Shown here in pieces: positions 1-7,399 of a DNA stretch of 18,798 nt (position 1 is its first letter; every line of letters begins with the position of its first letter). This DNA comes from Angelakisella sp. (GTDB taxonomy: Bacteria > Bacillota > Clostridia > Oscillospirales > Ruminococcaceae). The stretch spans positions 1-18,798 of the forward strand of contig JAAWGY010000017.1 in the NCBI GenBank assembly GCA_022795575.1, written 5' to 3'. The position numbers and the translations under genes were made by a program. The notes beneath the pieces are model-generated. The model was not told where the DNA came from and made no database searches. It was given only the letters and a program-made list of their open reading frames with translations.

Positions 1-75
1 AGCGCAGGAATACGATATGTATTTCAAGGTTTTTTGGCAAAGGCAGGCGGAAAATTTGCCGTCAAGATGCGCGCG
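1..75. repeat. Partial palindromic intergenic repeat, left-edge copy
   Basis: Positions 3-33 match 18768-18798 at 26 of 31 columns. In both copies AATAC and GTATT arms (here 9-13 and 19-23) flank a 5-nt loop. Four of the five mismatches fall in the loop, so the stem is kept while the loop drifts. The sequence continues through GGTTTTTTGGCAAAGGCAGG (28-47) and a GCGGAAAATTTGCC stretch (47-60), whose complement resembles the DNA to the left of the right-edge core. This suggests one half of a larger palindromic unit cut by the window edge. It lies just downstream of the RpiR-type regulator gene and could also end its transcript. The outer boundary towards 95 is uncertain. Confidence 0.6.
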
Positions 76-95
76 GCGGCGATTGGTACAGCTTC

Positions 96-845
96 TCAGT
101 CCGCCCCGCCCCCGCTGGCCAGCTGGTCGATGATGACCCGGGAGATGATGAGAAGGGGCAGCCGGGTTGTCACCTCGTAGGACTGAAAGGATACATGGCT
201 GTGCTTGTAGCCCACGATGTGGACGGCGGCCCGGCGGCCGATCTCGCTTTCTGCATTGCAGGTGCAGGCGATGATGGGGCAGCTGTTGCCGTGGGCCGCC
301 GCGGCGGCTTCCACCAGCTCCGGGGTGCGCCCGTTGAGGGAGAAGATAACCACCAGGTCCTCCGGGGTGATGGTTTGGGCGATGCGCACCATGATTTTGG
401 GATCGTCGGTCATCATGGCGTTTACCTTCATCAGCTGGAGCTTGAAGCAGAACTCGTTGGCGATGTAGTGGGTAAGGCCCCGGGCAAAGACATACACCCG
501 CCCGGCCTCCCGGATCAGCTGGATGCACCGCAGCACGTCGGCCATGGAGATCTGCTCCACGGTGCGCAGTGTCTCCACCAGGGATTTGTTGAGGATCTCG
601 TTTACCCCGGCCACCTGCTTGTTCAGGTCCCCGGAGGCCAGCTTGTACCGCAGCTCGTTAAAGCCGTTGATGCGGCATTTGCGGATGGCCCGGGAGACGG
701 TGGCGGGGGAGGAGAAGGTCTCGTAGGCGATATCCACAATGGACAGCTGGGAGAGGCGGTGCTCGTTGCTGTTGATGAAGTGGACCACATCCCGTTCGGT
801 TTTGGTAAGGCTTTCCAGGATCTCGGCATTCAGGGGCAGGATCAA
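96..845 (-). CDS. RpiR-family transcriptional regulator (HTH + SIS)
   Basis: A 249-residue protein with the RpiR layout. Residues about 1-75 form the helix-turn-helix domain, with the recognition region around LSIVDIAYETFSSPATVSRA (34-53) followed by RKCRINGFNELRYKL. Residues about 105-235 form a SIS sugar-phosphate-binding fold, including RVYVFARGLT and DLVVIFSLNGRTPELVEAA. Family members usually sense phosphosugars and control sugar catabolism; the ligand here cannot be read from the sequence. The TTG start at 845 is chosen because AAGGGAGG lies 7 nt upstream and homology begins there. An in-frame GTG sits inside the ribosome site, and an upstream extension of 57 codons looks like promoter DNA. 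It is transcribed divergently from the pyrimidine operon from its own promoter (909-937). A role in pyrimidine control is possible from position only. Confidence 0.88.
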   Translation of the reverse strand: MILPLNAEILESLTKTERDVVHFINSNEHRLSQLSIVDIAYETFSSPATVSRAIRKCRINGFNELRYKLASGDLNKQVAGVNEILNKSLVETLRTVEQISMADVLRCIQLIREAGRVYVFARGLTHYIANEFCFKLQLMKVNAMMTDDPKIMVRIAQTITPEDLVVIFSLNGRTPELVEAAAAAHGNSCPIIACTCNAESEIGRRAAVHIVGYKHSHVSFQSYEVTTRLPLLIISRVIIDQLASGGGAD

Positions 846-869
846 ACGAAGCACCTCCCTTTTTCCGGT

Positions 870-886
870 CCGCGGAGCCGCCGCGG
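870..886 (-). other. 5' UTR hairpin of the RpiR-type gene
   Basis: CCGCGG (870-875), a 5-nt loop and CCGCGG (881-886) form a 6-bp all-GC hairpin. It lies in the leader between the predicted transcription start (about 902) and the ribosome site (about 853-860). No T-run follows, so it is not a terminator. It may stabilise the mRNA or modulate translation. No known riboswitch is recognised. Confidence 0.4.
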
Positions 887-908
887 GGCATATGCTTTTT
901 TCCTGCCC

Positions 909-937
909 ATTATAACAGATTCCCAACAAAAATGCAA
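909..937 (-). promoter_or_regulatory. Sigma-A promoter of the RpiR-type gene
   Basis: Read on the minus strand, the -35 hexamer is TTGCAT (937-932), the spacer is 17 nt, and the -10 hexamer is a perfect TATAAT (914-909). Transcription would start near 902, giving a leader of about 57 nt before the TTG start at 845. Hexamers and spacing are near ideal for the vegetative sigma factor. Confidence 0.82.
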
Positions 938-951
938 AGAAAGAATGGCCG

Positions 952-987
952 GCAGAGGGGTTTTGCTCCCGGGAGTGTCCCCTCTGC
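952..987. promoter_or_regulatory. Nested palindrome between divergent promoters, candidate operator
   Basis: GCAGAGGGG (952-960) pairs with CCCCTCTGC (979-987). The enclosed 18 nt contains the perfect palindrome CTCCCGGGAG (966-975). The block lies upstream of both the minus-strand promoter (-35 at 932-937) and the plus-strand promoter (-35 at 1041-1046). An activator or repressor bound here could act on both genes. No protein can be assigned. No T-run follows on either strand, so it is unlikely to be a terminator. Confidence 0.4.
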
Positions 988-1040
988 GCTCTCTGTCCCG
1001 GGGGCGGCAAAAACAACGCCTTTTATCCGCCATCTCCCCC

Positions 1041-1069
1041 TTGACACCACCCCTGTCCCGTGGTAAACT
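1041..1069 (+). promoter_or_regulatory. Sigma-A promoter of the pyr operon
   Basis: A perfect -35 TTGACA (1041-1046), a 17-nt spacer and -10 TAAACT (1064-1069) precede pyrC. Transcription would start at an A near 1075-1077, giving a leader of about 60 nt to the pyrC start at 1137. No other convincing promoter is seen in the operon, so this probably drives all eight genes. Confidence 0.82.
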
Positions 1070-1084
1070 ATCAGAAATGCCCGC

Positions 1085-1105
1085 GGCCAATCCAGGGCCT
1101 TTTTT
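1085..1105 (+). promoter_or_regulatory. Short terminator-like hairpin in the pyr leader
   Basis: GGCC (1085-1088), a 7-nt loop and GGCC (1096-1099) are followed at once by six T residues (1100-1105), about 10-30 nt after the predicted start site. The stem has only 4 bp, so it would be a weak intrinsic terminator or pause site. AATCC in the loop (1089-1093) can instead pair with GGATT (1128-1132), which overlaps the pyrC ribosome site; ATCC at 1115-1118 competes for the same bases. This could be an attenuation or translation switch. A canonical PyrR-binding loop was not found. Confidence 0.3.
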
Positions 1106-1136
1106 ATGGCAAGCATCCGGGAGAGGGGGATTCCAC

Positions 1137-2369
1137 TTGAGCATATCCGCAGCAGACCACCGCAGCAGCAGCTGTAAAGACGCCATCCGCCAGTTTCTTA
1201 CCCAGGGCGGACGTGTTCCCGTTTCCTTTGGCCCTTATATCGTTTTTCCCGGCTTTTGTGATGTACACGTACATTTCAGAGAGCCGGGATTTTCTTATAA
1301 GGAGACCATCGCCACCGGCACCCTATCGGCGGTGCGGGGGGGCTATACCGCCGTCTGCACCATGCCCAACCTAAACCCGGTGCCGGACTGCCCGGAAAGC
1401 CTCCGGCTCCAGCTGGAGCGCATCGACCGGGACGCCCTGATCCCGGTGCACCCCTACGGCGCCATCACCAGGGGGGAGCGGGGGGAGGAGCTGGCGGACC
1501 TGGCCGGCCTCCACTGCCCCCTTGTCTGCGGCTACTCGGACGACGGCCGGGGGGTGCAGTCGGAGGAGATGATGCGCCGGGCCATGGCGGAGGTGAAGCG
1601 GCTGGGGATGGGCAAGGTCATCGCCGCCCACTGCGAGGACAACGCCCTCCTCCGGGGCGGGTACATCCACGACGGGGCCTATGCCAAAAGCCACGGCCAC
1701 CGGGGCATCTCCAGCGAAAGCGAGTACCGGCAGCTTCAGCGGGACCTGGCCCTTGCCGCCGAGACGGGCTGCCCCTACCACGCCTGCCATATCTCCACCA
1801 AGGAGAGCGTCGCCCTGATCCGCCAGGCCAAGGCCGCCGGTGGAAACGTCACCTGCGAGACCGCCCCCCACTACCTGGTCCTTTGCGAGGAGGATTTGCA
1901 GGAGGATGGCCGCTTTAAGATGAACCCGCCCCTGCGGGGGGCGGAGGACCGGGCGGCGCTGGTGGAGGGGCTGCTGGACGGCACCATCGATATCATCGCC
2001 ACCGACCACGCCCCCCACGCGGCGGAGGAAAAGGCCGGGGGGCTGGAAAAGAGCCTTATGGGGGTGGTGGGGCTGGAGACCGCCTTCCCGGTGCTCTACA
2101 CCCGCCTGGTCCGCCCCGGCATCCTGACGGTGGAGCGCCTTTCCCGGCTGCTCAGCGACAACCCCCGGCGGCGGTTTTCCATCCCGGAGGAGCCGGGCTA
2201 CACCGTCTTTGAGGTGGAGACACCCTACCAGATCGACCCGGAGACCTTTGCCACCAAGGGCCGCAGCACCCCCTTTGCCGGGGACACCGTCTATGGCCGG
2301 TGGGTGCTGACCCACTGGAACGGCAGAACGATTACAAGGGAAGGAGATACCGCCCATGAGACAATATAA
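1137..2369 (+). CDS. pyrC: Dihydroorotase, class I
   Basis: Cyclises N-carbamoyl-L-aspartate to dihydroorotate, step 3 of UMP synthesis. The 410-residue protein carries the amidohydrolase metal centre: HxH in DVHVHFREPG (H44, H46), D135/D136 in GYSDDGRG, H165 in AAHCED, H218 in YHACHIS and the catalytic D290 in ATDHAPH. The substrate loop MNPPLRG (262-268) is also present. The TTG start at 1137 is preferred because AGAGGGGGA lies about 7 nt upstream and the frame before it runs into the promoter. Only about 43 residues precede HxH, fewer than the roughly 57 usual in the family, and the typical KNGRV-type first strand is missing, so the N-terminal beta domain looks reduced. First gene of the operon, it overlaps carA by 14 nt. 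Confidence 0.95.
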   Translation: MSISAADHRSSSCKDAIRQFLTQGGRVPVSFGPYIVFPGFCDVHVHFREPGFSYKETIATGTLSAVRGGYTAVCTMPNLNPVPDCPESLRLQLERIDRDALIPVHPYGAITRGERGEELADLAGLHCPLVCGYSDDGRGVQSEEMMRRAMAEVKRLGMGKVIAAHCEDNALLRGGYIHDGAYAKSHGHRGISSESEYRQLQRDLALAAETGCPYHACHISTKESVALIRQAKAAGGNVTCETAPHYLVLCEEDLQEDGRFKMNPPLRGAEDRAALVEGLLDGTIDIIATDHAPHAAEEKAGGLEKSLMGVVGLETAFPVLYTRLVRPGILTVERLSRLLSDNPRRRFSIPEEPGYTVFEVETPYQIDPETFATKGRSTPFAGDTVYGRWVLTHWNGRTITREGDTAHETI

Positions 2370-3477
2370 CCGCAAGCTGATCCTGGAGGACGGCAGCCAG
2401 TACCTTGGCTACGGCTTCGGGGCCGGGGGGGACTGCATCTGCGAGGTGGTCTTCAACACCTCCATGGTGGGGTACCAGGAGATCGTCTCCGACCCCTCCT
2501 ACACCGACCAGGCGGTGGTGATGACCTACCCCCTTATCGGCAACTACGGCATCACCGACGAGGACTTCGAGACCAGGACCCCCACCATCGGGGCCCTGGT
2601 GGTGAGCGAATACAACGACCTGCCCTCCAACTTCCGCTGCACCAAAACCCTCTCCGAGATTTTGGAGGAGCACGGCATCCCCGGCATCGAGGGCATCGAT
2701 ACCCGCAGGCTCACCCGGAGCATCCGGGACCTGGGGAGCCGCCGGGCCCTCCTCACCGGGATGGATACCACTGCGGAGGCGGGGGTGGCGCGGATCCAGG
2801 CCGCCCCGGTCCGCCGGGACGCCGTCAGCCGGGTGAGCTGCCGCAAGCGGTGGTACTCCCGGACGCCGGACCACCTCTACAACGTGGCCGCCATCGACTG
2901 CGGCATCAAGCTGAACATCATCCGCTCCCTAAACGCCCGGGGCTGCAACGTGGCGGTGCTGCCCTGGAGCGCCGGCGCCGGGGCGGTGCTGGAGACCAAG
3001 CCGGACGGCCTCTTCCTCTCCAACGGCCCCGGGGACCCGGAGGACGCCGCCCCGGTGATCCAGCTGGTAAAGGAGCTGCGGGGGCAGCTGCCCATCTTCG
3101 GCATCTGCCTGGGGCACCAGATTATCTCCCTGGCCTACGGCGGGCGGACCTATAAGCTTAAGTTCGGCCACCGGGGGGGCAACCACCCGGTCAAAAACCT
3201 CCTCACCGGCCGGGTGGAGATCACCTCCCAAAACCACAGCTACGCCGTGGACGCCCGCTCCCTGTGGGGGACGGGGCTGGAGCTGACCCACCAGAACCTC
3301 CTGGACGACACGGTGGAGGGGGTGCGCTGCCTGCGGGACCGGGTTTTCTCGGTGCAGTACCACCCGGAAAGCGCCCCCGGCCCCCAGGACAGCGGCTACC
3401 TCTTTGACCAGTTTATCGCCCTGATGGCGGCAGAAAAGAAGGAAAGGAGGGGGATCCCCTATGCCCAAAAGAGCTGA
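2356..3477 (+). CDS. carA: Carbamoyl-phosphate synthase small (glutaminase) subunit
   Basis: Hydrolyses glutamine and passes ammonia to CarB for carbamoyl phosphate synthesis. The 373 residues match the family length. The CarA-specific N-terminal domain (about 1-150) contains NTSMVGYQEIVSDPSY and GIPGIEGIDTRRLTRSIR. The class I glutamine amidotransferase domain (about 175-360) contains LSNGPGDPED, the nucleophile C251 in FGICLGHQ, and H336 and E338 in QYHPES, completing the triad. The ATG at 2356 lies behind AAGGGAAGGAG and overlaps the end of pyrC by 14 nt, so translation is probably coupled. It overlaps carB by 17 nt. With a single pyr-linked copy here, it probably serves pyrimidine synthesis; whether it also serves arginine is unknown. 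Confidence 0.97.
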   Translation: MRQYNRKLILEDGSQYLGYGFGAGGDCICEVVFNTSMVGYQEIVSDPSYTDQAVVMTYPLIGNYGITDEDFETRTPTIGALVVSEYNDLPSNFRCTKTLSEILEEHGIPGIEGIDTRRLTRSIRDLGSRRALLTGMDTTAEAGVARIQAAPVRRDAVSRVSCRKRWYSRTPDHLYNVAAIDCGIKLNIIRSLNARGCNVAVLPWSAGAGAVLETKPDGLFLSNGPGDPEDAAPVIQLVKELRGQLPIFGICLGHQIISLAYGGRTYKLKFGHRGGNHPVKNLLTGRVEITSQNHSYAVDARSLWGTGLELTHQNLLDDTVEGVRCLRDRVFSVQYHPESAPGPQDSGYLFDQFIALMAAEKKERRGIPYAQKS

Positions 3478-6400
3478 CCTGAAAAAGATTATGGTCATCG
3501 GCAGCGGCCCCATCGTCATCGGCCAGGCGGCAGAGTTCGATTACGCCGGCACCCAGGCCTGCCTGGCCCTGAAGGAGGAGGGCTACGAGGTGGTGCTGGC
3601 CAACTCCAACCCCGCCACCATCATGACCGACCGGGCCATCGCCGACCGCATTTATATGGAACCCCTCACCCTGGAGTACGTGGCCAAGATCATCCGCCAC
3701 GAGCGCCCCGACGCCATCGTCCCCGGCATTGGGGGCCAGACCGGCCTGAACCTGGCCATGCAGCTGGAAAAAAAGGGGGTGCTGCGGGAGTGCCAGGTGG
3801 AGCTGCTGGGCACCTCCTCCGCCAGCATCGAGCGGGCCGAGGACCGGGAGCTCTTTAAGCAGCTCTGCCAGGAGATCGGCGAGCCGGTCTGCCCCTCGGA
3901 GATCGCCACCTCCATCCCCGAGGCCGAGGCCGCGGCCCAGCGGATCGGCTACCCGGTGGTGCTGCGCCCCGCCTTTACCCTGGGGGGCACCGGGGGCGGC
4001 TTTGCCGATACCCCCGAGGAGCTGCGGGAGCTGATGAAAAACGCCCTCAAGCTCTCCCCGGTCCACCAGGTGCTGGTGGAAAAGAGCATCAAGGGCTACA
4101 AGGAGATCGAGTACGAGGTGATGCGGGACAAAAACGACACCGCCATCGCCATCTGCAACATGGAAAACCTGGACCCGGTGGGCATCCACACCGGGGATTC
4201 CATTGTGGTCTGCCCCAGCCAGACGCTGACCAACAAGGAGTACCACCTGCTGCGGGACAGCGCCCTGCGGATCATCCGGGCCCTGCGGATCGAGGGGGGC
4301 TGCAACGTCCAGTTCGCCCTGGACCCCCAGTCCTTCCGGTACTATGTCATCGAGGTCAACCCCCGGGTGTCCCGGTCCTCCGCCCTGGCCAGCAAGGCCA
4401 GCGGCTACCCCATCGCCCGTGTCTCGGCCAAGATCGCCGTGGGGATGACCCTGGACGAGATCCGCATCGCCAACACCCCCGCCAGCTTCGAGCCCGCTTT
4501 GGATTACGTCGTCACCAAGCTCCCCCGCTTCCCCTTTGATAAATTCGCCGACGCCAGCAACCGCCTTTCCACCCAGATGAAGGCCACCGGCGAGGTGATG
4601 AGCGTGGGGCGCACCATCGAGGAAAGCCTCCTGAAGGGCATCCGCTCCCTGGAGATCGGCGTCTGCCACCTGCACATGAAGAAGTTTGACAACGTGGAGA
4701 CGGACCAGCTTTACCGCTACATCCAGGAGGGCACCGACGACCGCATCTACGCCATCGGGGAGCTGCTGCGCCGGGGGGCCGATACCGAGACCATCAGCCA
4801 GCTGACCAGGATCGACCTGCTGTTTGTGGAAAAGCTGCGGCACATCGTCCAGCTGGAGCGGGAGCTGGCCGCCGCCCCCTTTGACCGGGAGGCGCTGCTG
4901 CTGGCCAAGCAGTACGGCTTCTGCGACCAGGCGGTGGCCGGCCTGTGGCAGACCACCGAGGACGAGGTTTGGGCCATGCGGCAGCGGGAGGGCATCCTGC
5001 CGGACTACAAGATGATCGACACCTGCGCCTCCGAGTTCCAGTCCTATGTCCCCTACTTCTACTCCACCTACGCCGGGGAGAACGAATCGGTGGTGACGGA
5101 CAAACCCAAGATCATCGTCCTGGGCTCCGGCCCCATCCGCATCGGCCAGGGGGTGGAGTTCGATTACTCCACCGTCCACGCCGTCATGACCATCAAGGCC
5201 AGCGGCTACGAGGCCATCATCATCAACAACAACCCGGAGACGGTATCCACCGACTACACCTGCTCCGATAAGCTCTACTTTGAGCCGCTGACGGTGGAGG
5301 ACGTCTGCAACATCGTCCGGCTGGAAAAGCCCTTGGGTGTCATCACCTCCCTGGGGGGCCAGACCGCCATCAACCTGGCCGAGCCCCTCCGCCGCCGGGG
5401 GGTGCCCCTTATCGGCACCGGTTGCGACGCCATCGAGCGGGCCGAAAACCGGGACGCCTTTGAAAAGGTGCTCCACACCCTCCAGATCCCCCAGCCCCAG
5501 GGCCGGGCCGTCACCCGCATCGAGGACGGGGTGGCCGCCGCCCGGGAGATCGGCTACCCGGTGCTGGTGCGCCCCTCCTTTGTCCTGGGGGGCCGGGCCA
5601 TGCAGATCGTGGCAAACGAGGGCCAGCTGCGCCAGTACCTGAAAACCGCGGTGGAGATTGACGAGGACCGGCCGGTGCTGGTGGACAAGTACGTGGTGGG
5701 CCGGGAGGTGGAGGTGGACGCCGTCTGCGACGGGGAGTCGGTCTTTGTCCCCGGCATCATGGAGCTTGTGGAGCGCACCGGCATCCACTCCGGGGATTCC
5801 ATCAGCGTCTACCCCGCCTTCACCCTCTCCCAGCCGGTGCGGGACACCATCCTGGATTACACCAAGCGCCTGGGGCTGGGCATCGGCATCCGGGGGCTCT
5901 ACAACATCCAGTTTATCGTGGACCAGCAGGACCGGGTTTACATCATCGAGGTAAACCCCCGCTCCTCCCGCACCGTCCCCTTCCTCTCCAAGGCCACCGG
6001 CTACAGCCTGGCGGATATCGGCACCCGGGTTATCCTGGGGGAAAGCCTCCGGGACCAGGGCATCACCCGGCTTTACCCCGGGGATAAGGACAAGTGGTAC
6101 GTCAAGGTGCCGGCCTTCTCCTTCGGCAAGCTCCGGGGGATGGACGCCTACCTCTCCCCCGAGATGAAGTCCACCGGCGAGGCCATCGGCTACGACCGGC
6201 GGCTGAACCGGGCCCTCTACAAGGCCCTGCAGGCCAGCGGGATGCAGGTGGTAAACTACGGCACCCTCTTTGTCACGGTGGCCGACCGGGACAAGGAGGA
6301 GGCCCTGCCCCTCATCCGCCGCTTCTACCACATGGGCTTTAACATCGAGGCCACCAGCGGCACCGCCGCCTTTCTGCGGAAAAACGGCATCCGCACCCGG

Positions 6401-6643
6401 GTCAAACGGAAGATCAGCGAGCAGAGCGAGGAGATCTTCGATTCCATCCGCCAGGGGTACGTGGGCTATGTCATCAACACCCGAGACTACAGCTCCGGCG
6501 GCGCCACCGAAAGCGACGGCCTCCTCATCCGCCGGTGCGCGGTGGAAAACGGCGTCACCATCTTTACCGCCCTGGATACCGTCCGGGTGCTGCTGGATGT
6601 GTTGGAGGAGATCACCATGGAAATCTCCACCATCGACGGATAA
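3461..6643 (+). CDS. carB: Carbamoyl-phosphate synthase large subunit
   Basis: Makes carbamoyl phosphate from bicarbonate, ammonia delivered by CarA, and two ATP. The 1060-residue protein has the full duplicated structure. The first half begins KIMVIGSGPIVIGQAAEFDY, with ATP-grasp motifs such as EVNPRVSRSSALASKA. The second half starts near residue 546 with KIIVLGSGPIRIGQGVEFDY and contains EVNPRSSRTVPFLSKA. The C-terminal MGS-like allosteric domain runs from about 926 to the end. In relatives that domain binds UMP or IMP (inhibition) and ornithine (activation), so end-product feedback is likely but not shown. The start at 3461 follows AAAGGAGGGGG and overlaps carA by 17 nt. pyrK follows after 12 nt. 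Confidence 0.98.
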   Translation: MPKRADLKKIMVIGSGPIVIGQAAEFDYAGTQACLALKEEGYEVVLANSNPATIMTDRAIADRIYMEPLTLEYVAKIIRHERPDAIVPGIGGQTGLNLAMQLEKKGVLRECQVELLGTSSASIERAEDRELFKQLCQEIGEPVCPSEIATSIPEAEAAAQRIGYPVVLRPAFTLGGTGGGFADTPEELRELMKNALKLSPVHQVLVEKSIKGYKEIEYEVMRDKNDTAIAICNMENLDPVGIHTGDSIVVCPSQTLTNKEYHLLRDSALRIIRALRIEGGCNVQFALDPQSFRYYVIEVNPRVSRSSALASKASGYPIARVSAKIAVGMTLDEIRIANTPASFEPALDYVVTKLPRFPFDKFADASNRLSTQMKATGEVMSVGRTIEESLLKGIRSLEIGVCHLHMKKFDNVETDQLYRYIQEGTDDRIYAIGELLRRGADTETISQLTRIDLLFVEKLRHIVQLERELAAAPFDREALLLAKQYGFCDQAVAGLWQTTEDEVWAMRQREGILPDYKMIDTCASEFQSYVPYFYSTYAGENESVVTDKPKIIVLGSGPIRIGQGVEFDYSTVHAVMTIKASGYEAIIINNNPETVSTDYTCSDKLYFEPLTVEDVCNIVRLEKPLGVITSLGGQTAINLAEPLRRRGVPLIGTGCDAIERAENRDAFEKVLHTLQIPQPQGRAVTRIEDGVAAAREIGYPVLVRPSFVLGGRAMQIVANEGQLRQYLKTAVEIDEDRPVLVDKYVVGREVEVDAVCDGESVFVPGIMELVERTGIHSGDSISVYPAFTLSQPVRDTILDYTKRLGLGIGIRGLYNIQFIVDQQDRVYIIEVNPRSSRTVPFLSKATGYSLADIGTRVILGESLRDQGITRLYPGDKDKWYVKVPAFSFGKLRGMDAYLSPEMKSTGEAIGYDRRLNRALYKALQASGMQVVNYGTLFVTVADRDKEEALPLIRRFYHMGFNIEATSGTAAFLRKNGIRTRVKRKISEQSEEIFDSIRQGYVGYVINTRDYSSGGATESDGLLIRRCAVENGVTIFTALDTVRVLLDVLEEITMEISTIDG

Positions 6644-6655
6644 GGAGGGAACGGG

Positions 6656-7399
6656 ATGAAACAGGTATGGTACACCGTCCGGGAGAACGTCCCGGTGACG
6701 GGGGAGGTGTGGCGGATGGTGCTTGCCGGGGACACTGGCGCCATCACCGCCCCGGGGCAGTTTTTGAACCTTGCCGTCCCCGGCTTTACCCTGCGGCGGC
6801 CCATCTCGGTCTGCGACTGGGACGGGGAGAGCGTCACCCTCCTTTACAAGGTGGTGGGCCGGGGCACCCAGGCCATGACCGCCCAAAAAGCGGGGGACCG
6901 GGTAGACGCCCTTGCCGGGCTGGGCAACGGCTTTGATACCGCCCGGAGCGGCCGGCGGCCCCTCCTTGTGGGGGGCGGGGTGGGGACGCCCCCCCTCTAC
7001 GGCCTCTGCCGGATGCTGCGGCAGCAGGGCAAGGAGCCCATCGTCCTGCTGGGCTTCCGCACCGCCGCCGAGGCGCTGCTTACCCGGGAATTCGCCGCCC
7101 TGGGGGCGGAGGTGCAAATCGCCACCGAGGACGGCACCGCCGGGACCAGGGGCTTTGTCACCGGCCCCATGGCGGGGCTGGACTACAGCTACCTTTACGC
7201 CTGCGGGCCGCTGCCCATGCTGCGGGCGGTGGACAAGGCGGCAAAGACCGACGGCCAGCTGAGCTTTGAGGAGCGGATGGGCTGCGGCTTTGGGGCCTGC
7301 ATGGGGTGCAGCTGGAGGACCAAAAACGGCAGCAAGCGGATCTGCAAGGACGGCCCGGTGCTGGAAAGGAGTGAGCTTTTGTGGGAAGAACAGCAGTAA
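6656..7399 (+). CDS. pyrK: Dihydroorotate dehydrogenase electron-transfer subunit (FAD, 2Fe-2S)
   Basis: Carries electrons from the PyrD flavin through a [2Fe-2S] cluster and FAD to NAD+. The 247-residue protein shows the ferredoxin-reductase-like layout. A FAD-binding barrel contains RRPIS (47-51). The nucleotide-binding half contains GGGVGTPPLYGL (107-118) and ACGPLPML (182-189). The C-terminal cluster motif has C210, C215, C218 and C230 (CX4CX2CX11C). Its presence makes the adjacent PyrD a class 1B, NAD-dependent enzyme, as expected in an anaerobe. The ATG at 6656 follows AAGGAGGG. The gene overlaps pyrD by 19 nt, fitting a stable PyrK-PyrD heterotetramer. Confidence 0.96.
   Translation: MKQVWYTVRENVPVTGEVWRMVLAGDTGAITAPGQFLNLAVPGFTLRRPISVCDWDGESVTLLYKVVGRGTQAMTAQKAGDRVDALAGLGNGFDTARSGRRPLLVGGGVGTPPLYGLCRMLRQQGKEPIVLLGFRTAAEALLTREFAALGAEVQIATEDGTAGTRGFVTGPMAGLDYSYLYACGPLPMLRAVDKAAKTDGQLSFEERMGCGFGACMGCSWRTKNGSKRICKDGPVLERSELLWEEQQ

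Noticed and set aside
1089..1114. PyrR-binding loop in the pyr leader
   Set aside because: AATCCAG and GCAAG blocks recall parts of the PyrR loop, but the GAGAGG core and spacing are absent and a T6 tract interrupts it.
195..1136. Upstream extension of the pyrC frame through the regulator gene
   Set aside because: It crosses the antisense regulator gene and both promoters; dihydroorotase similarity and a ribosome site begin at 1137.
3413..7117. Open frame of over 1200 codons antisense to carB and pyrK
   Set aside because: It mirrors strongly conserved sense genes, consists of low-complexity Gly/Asp/His/Val/Leu-rich sequence, and follows from GC-rich third positions. No family resemblance.
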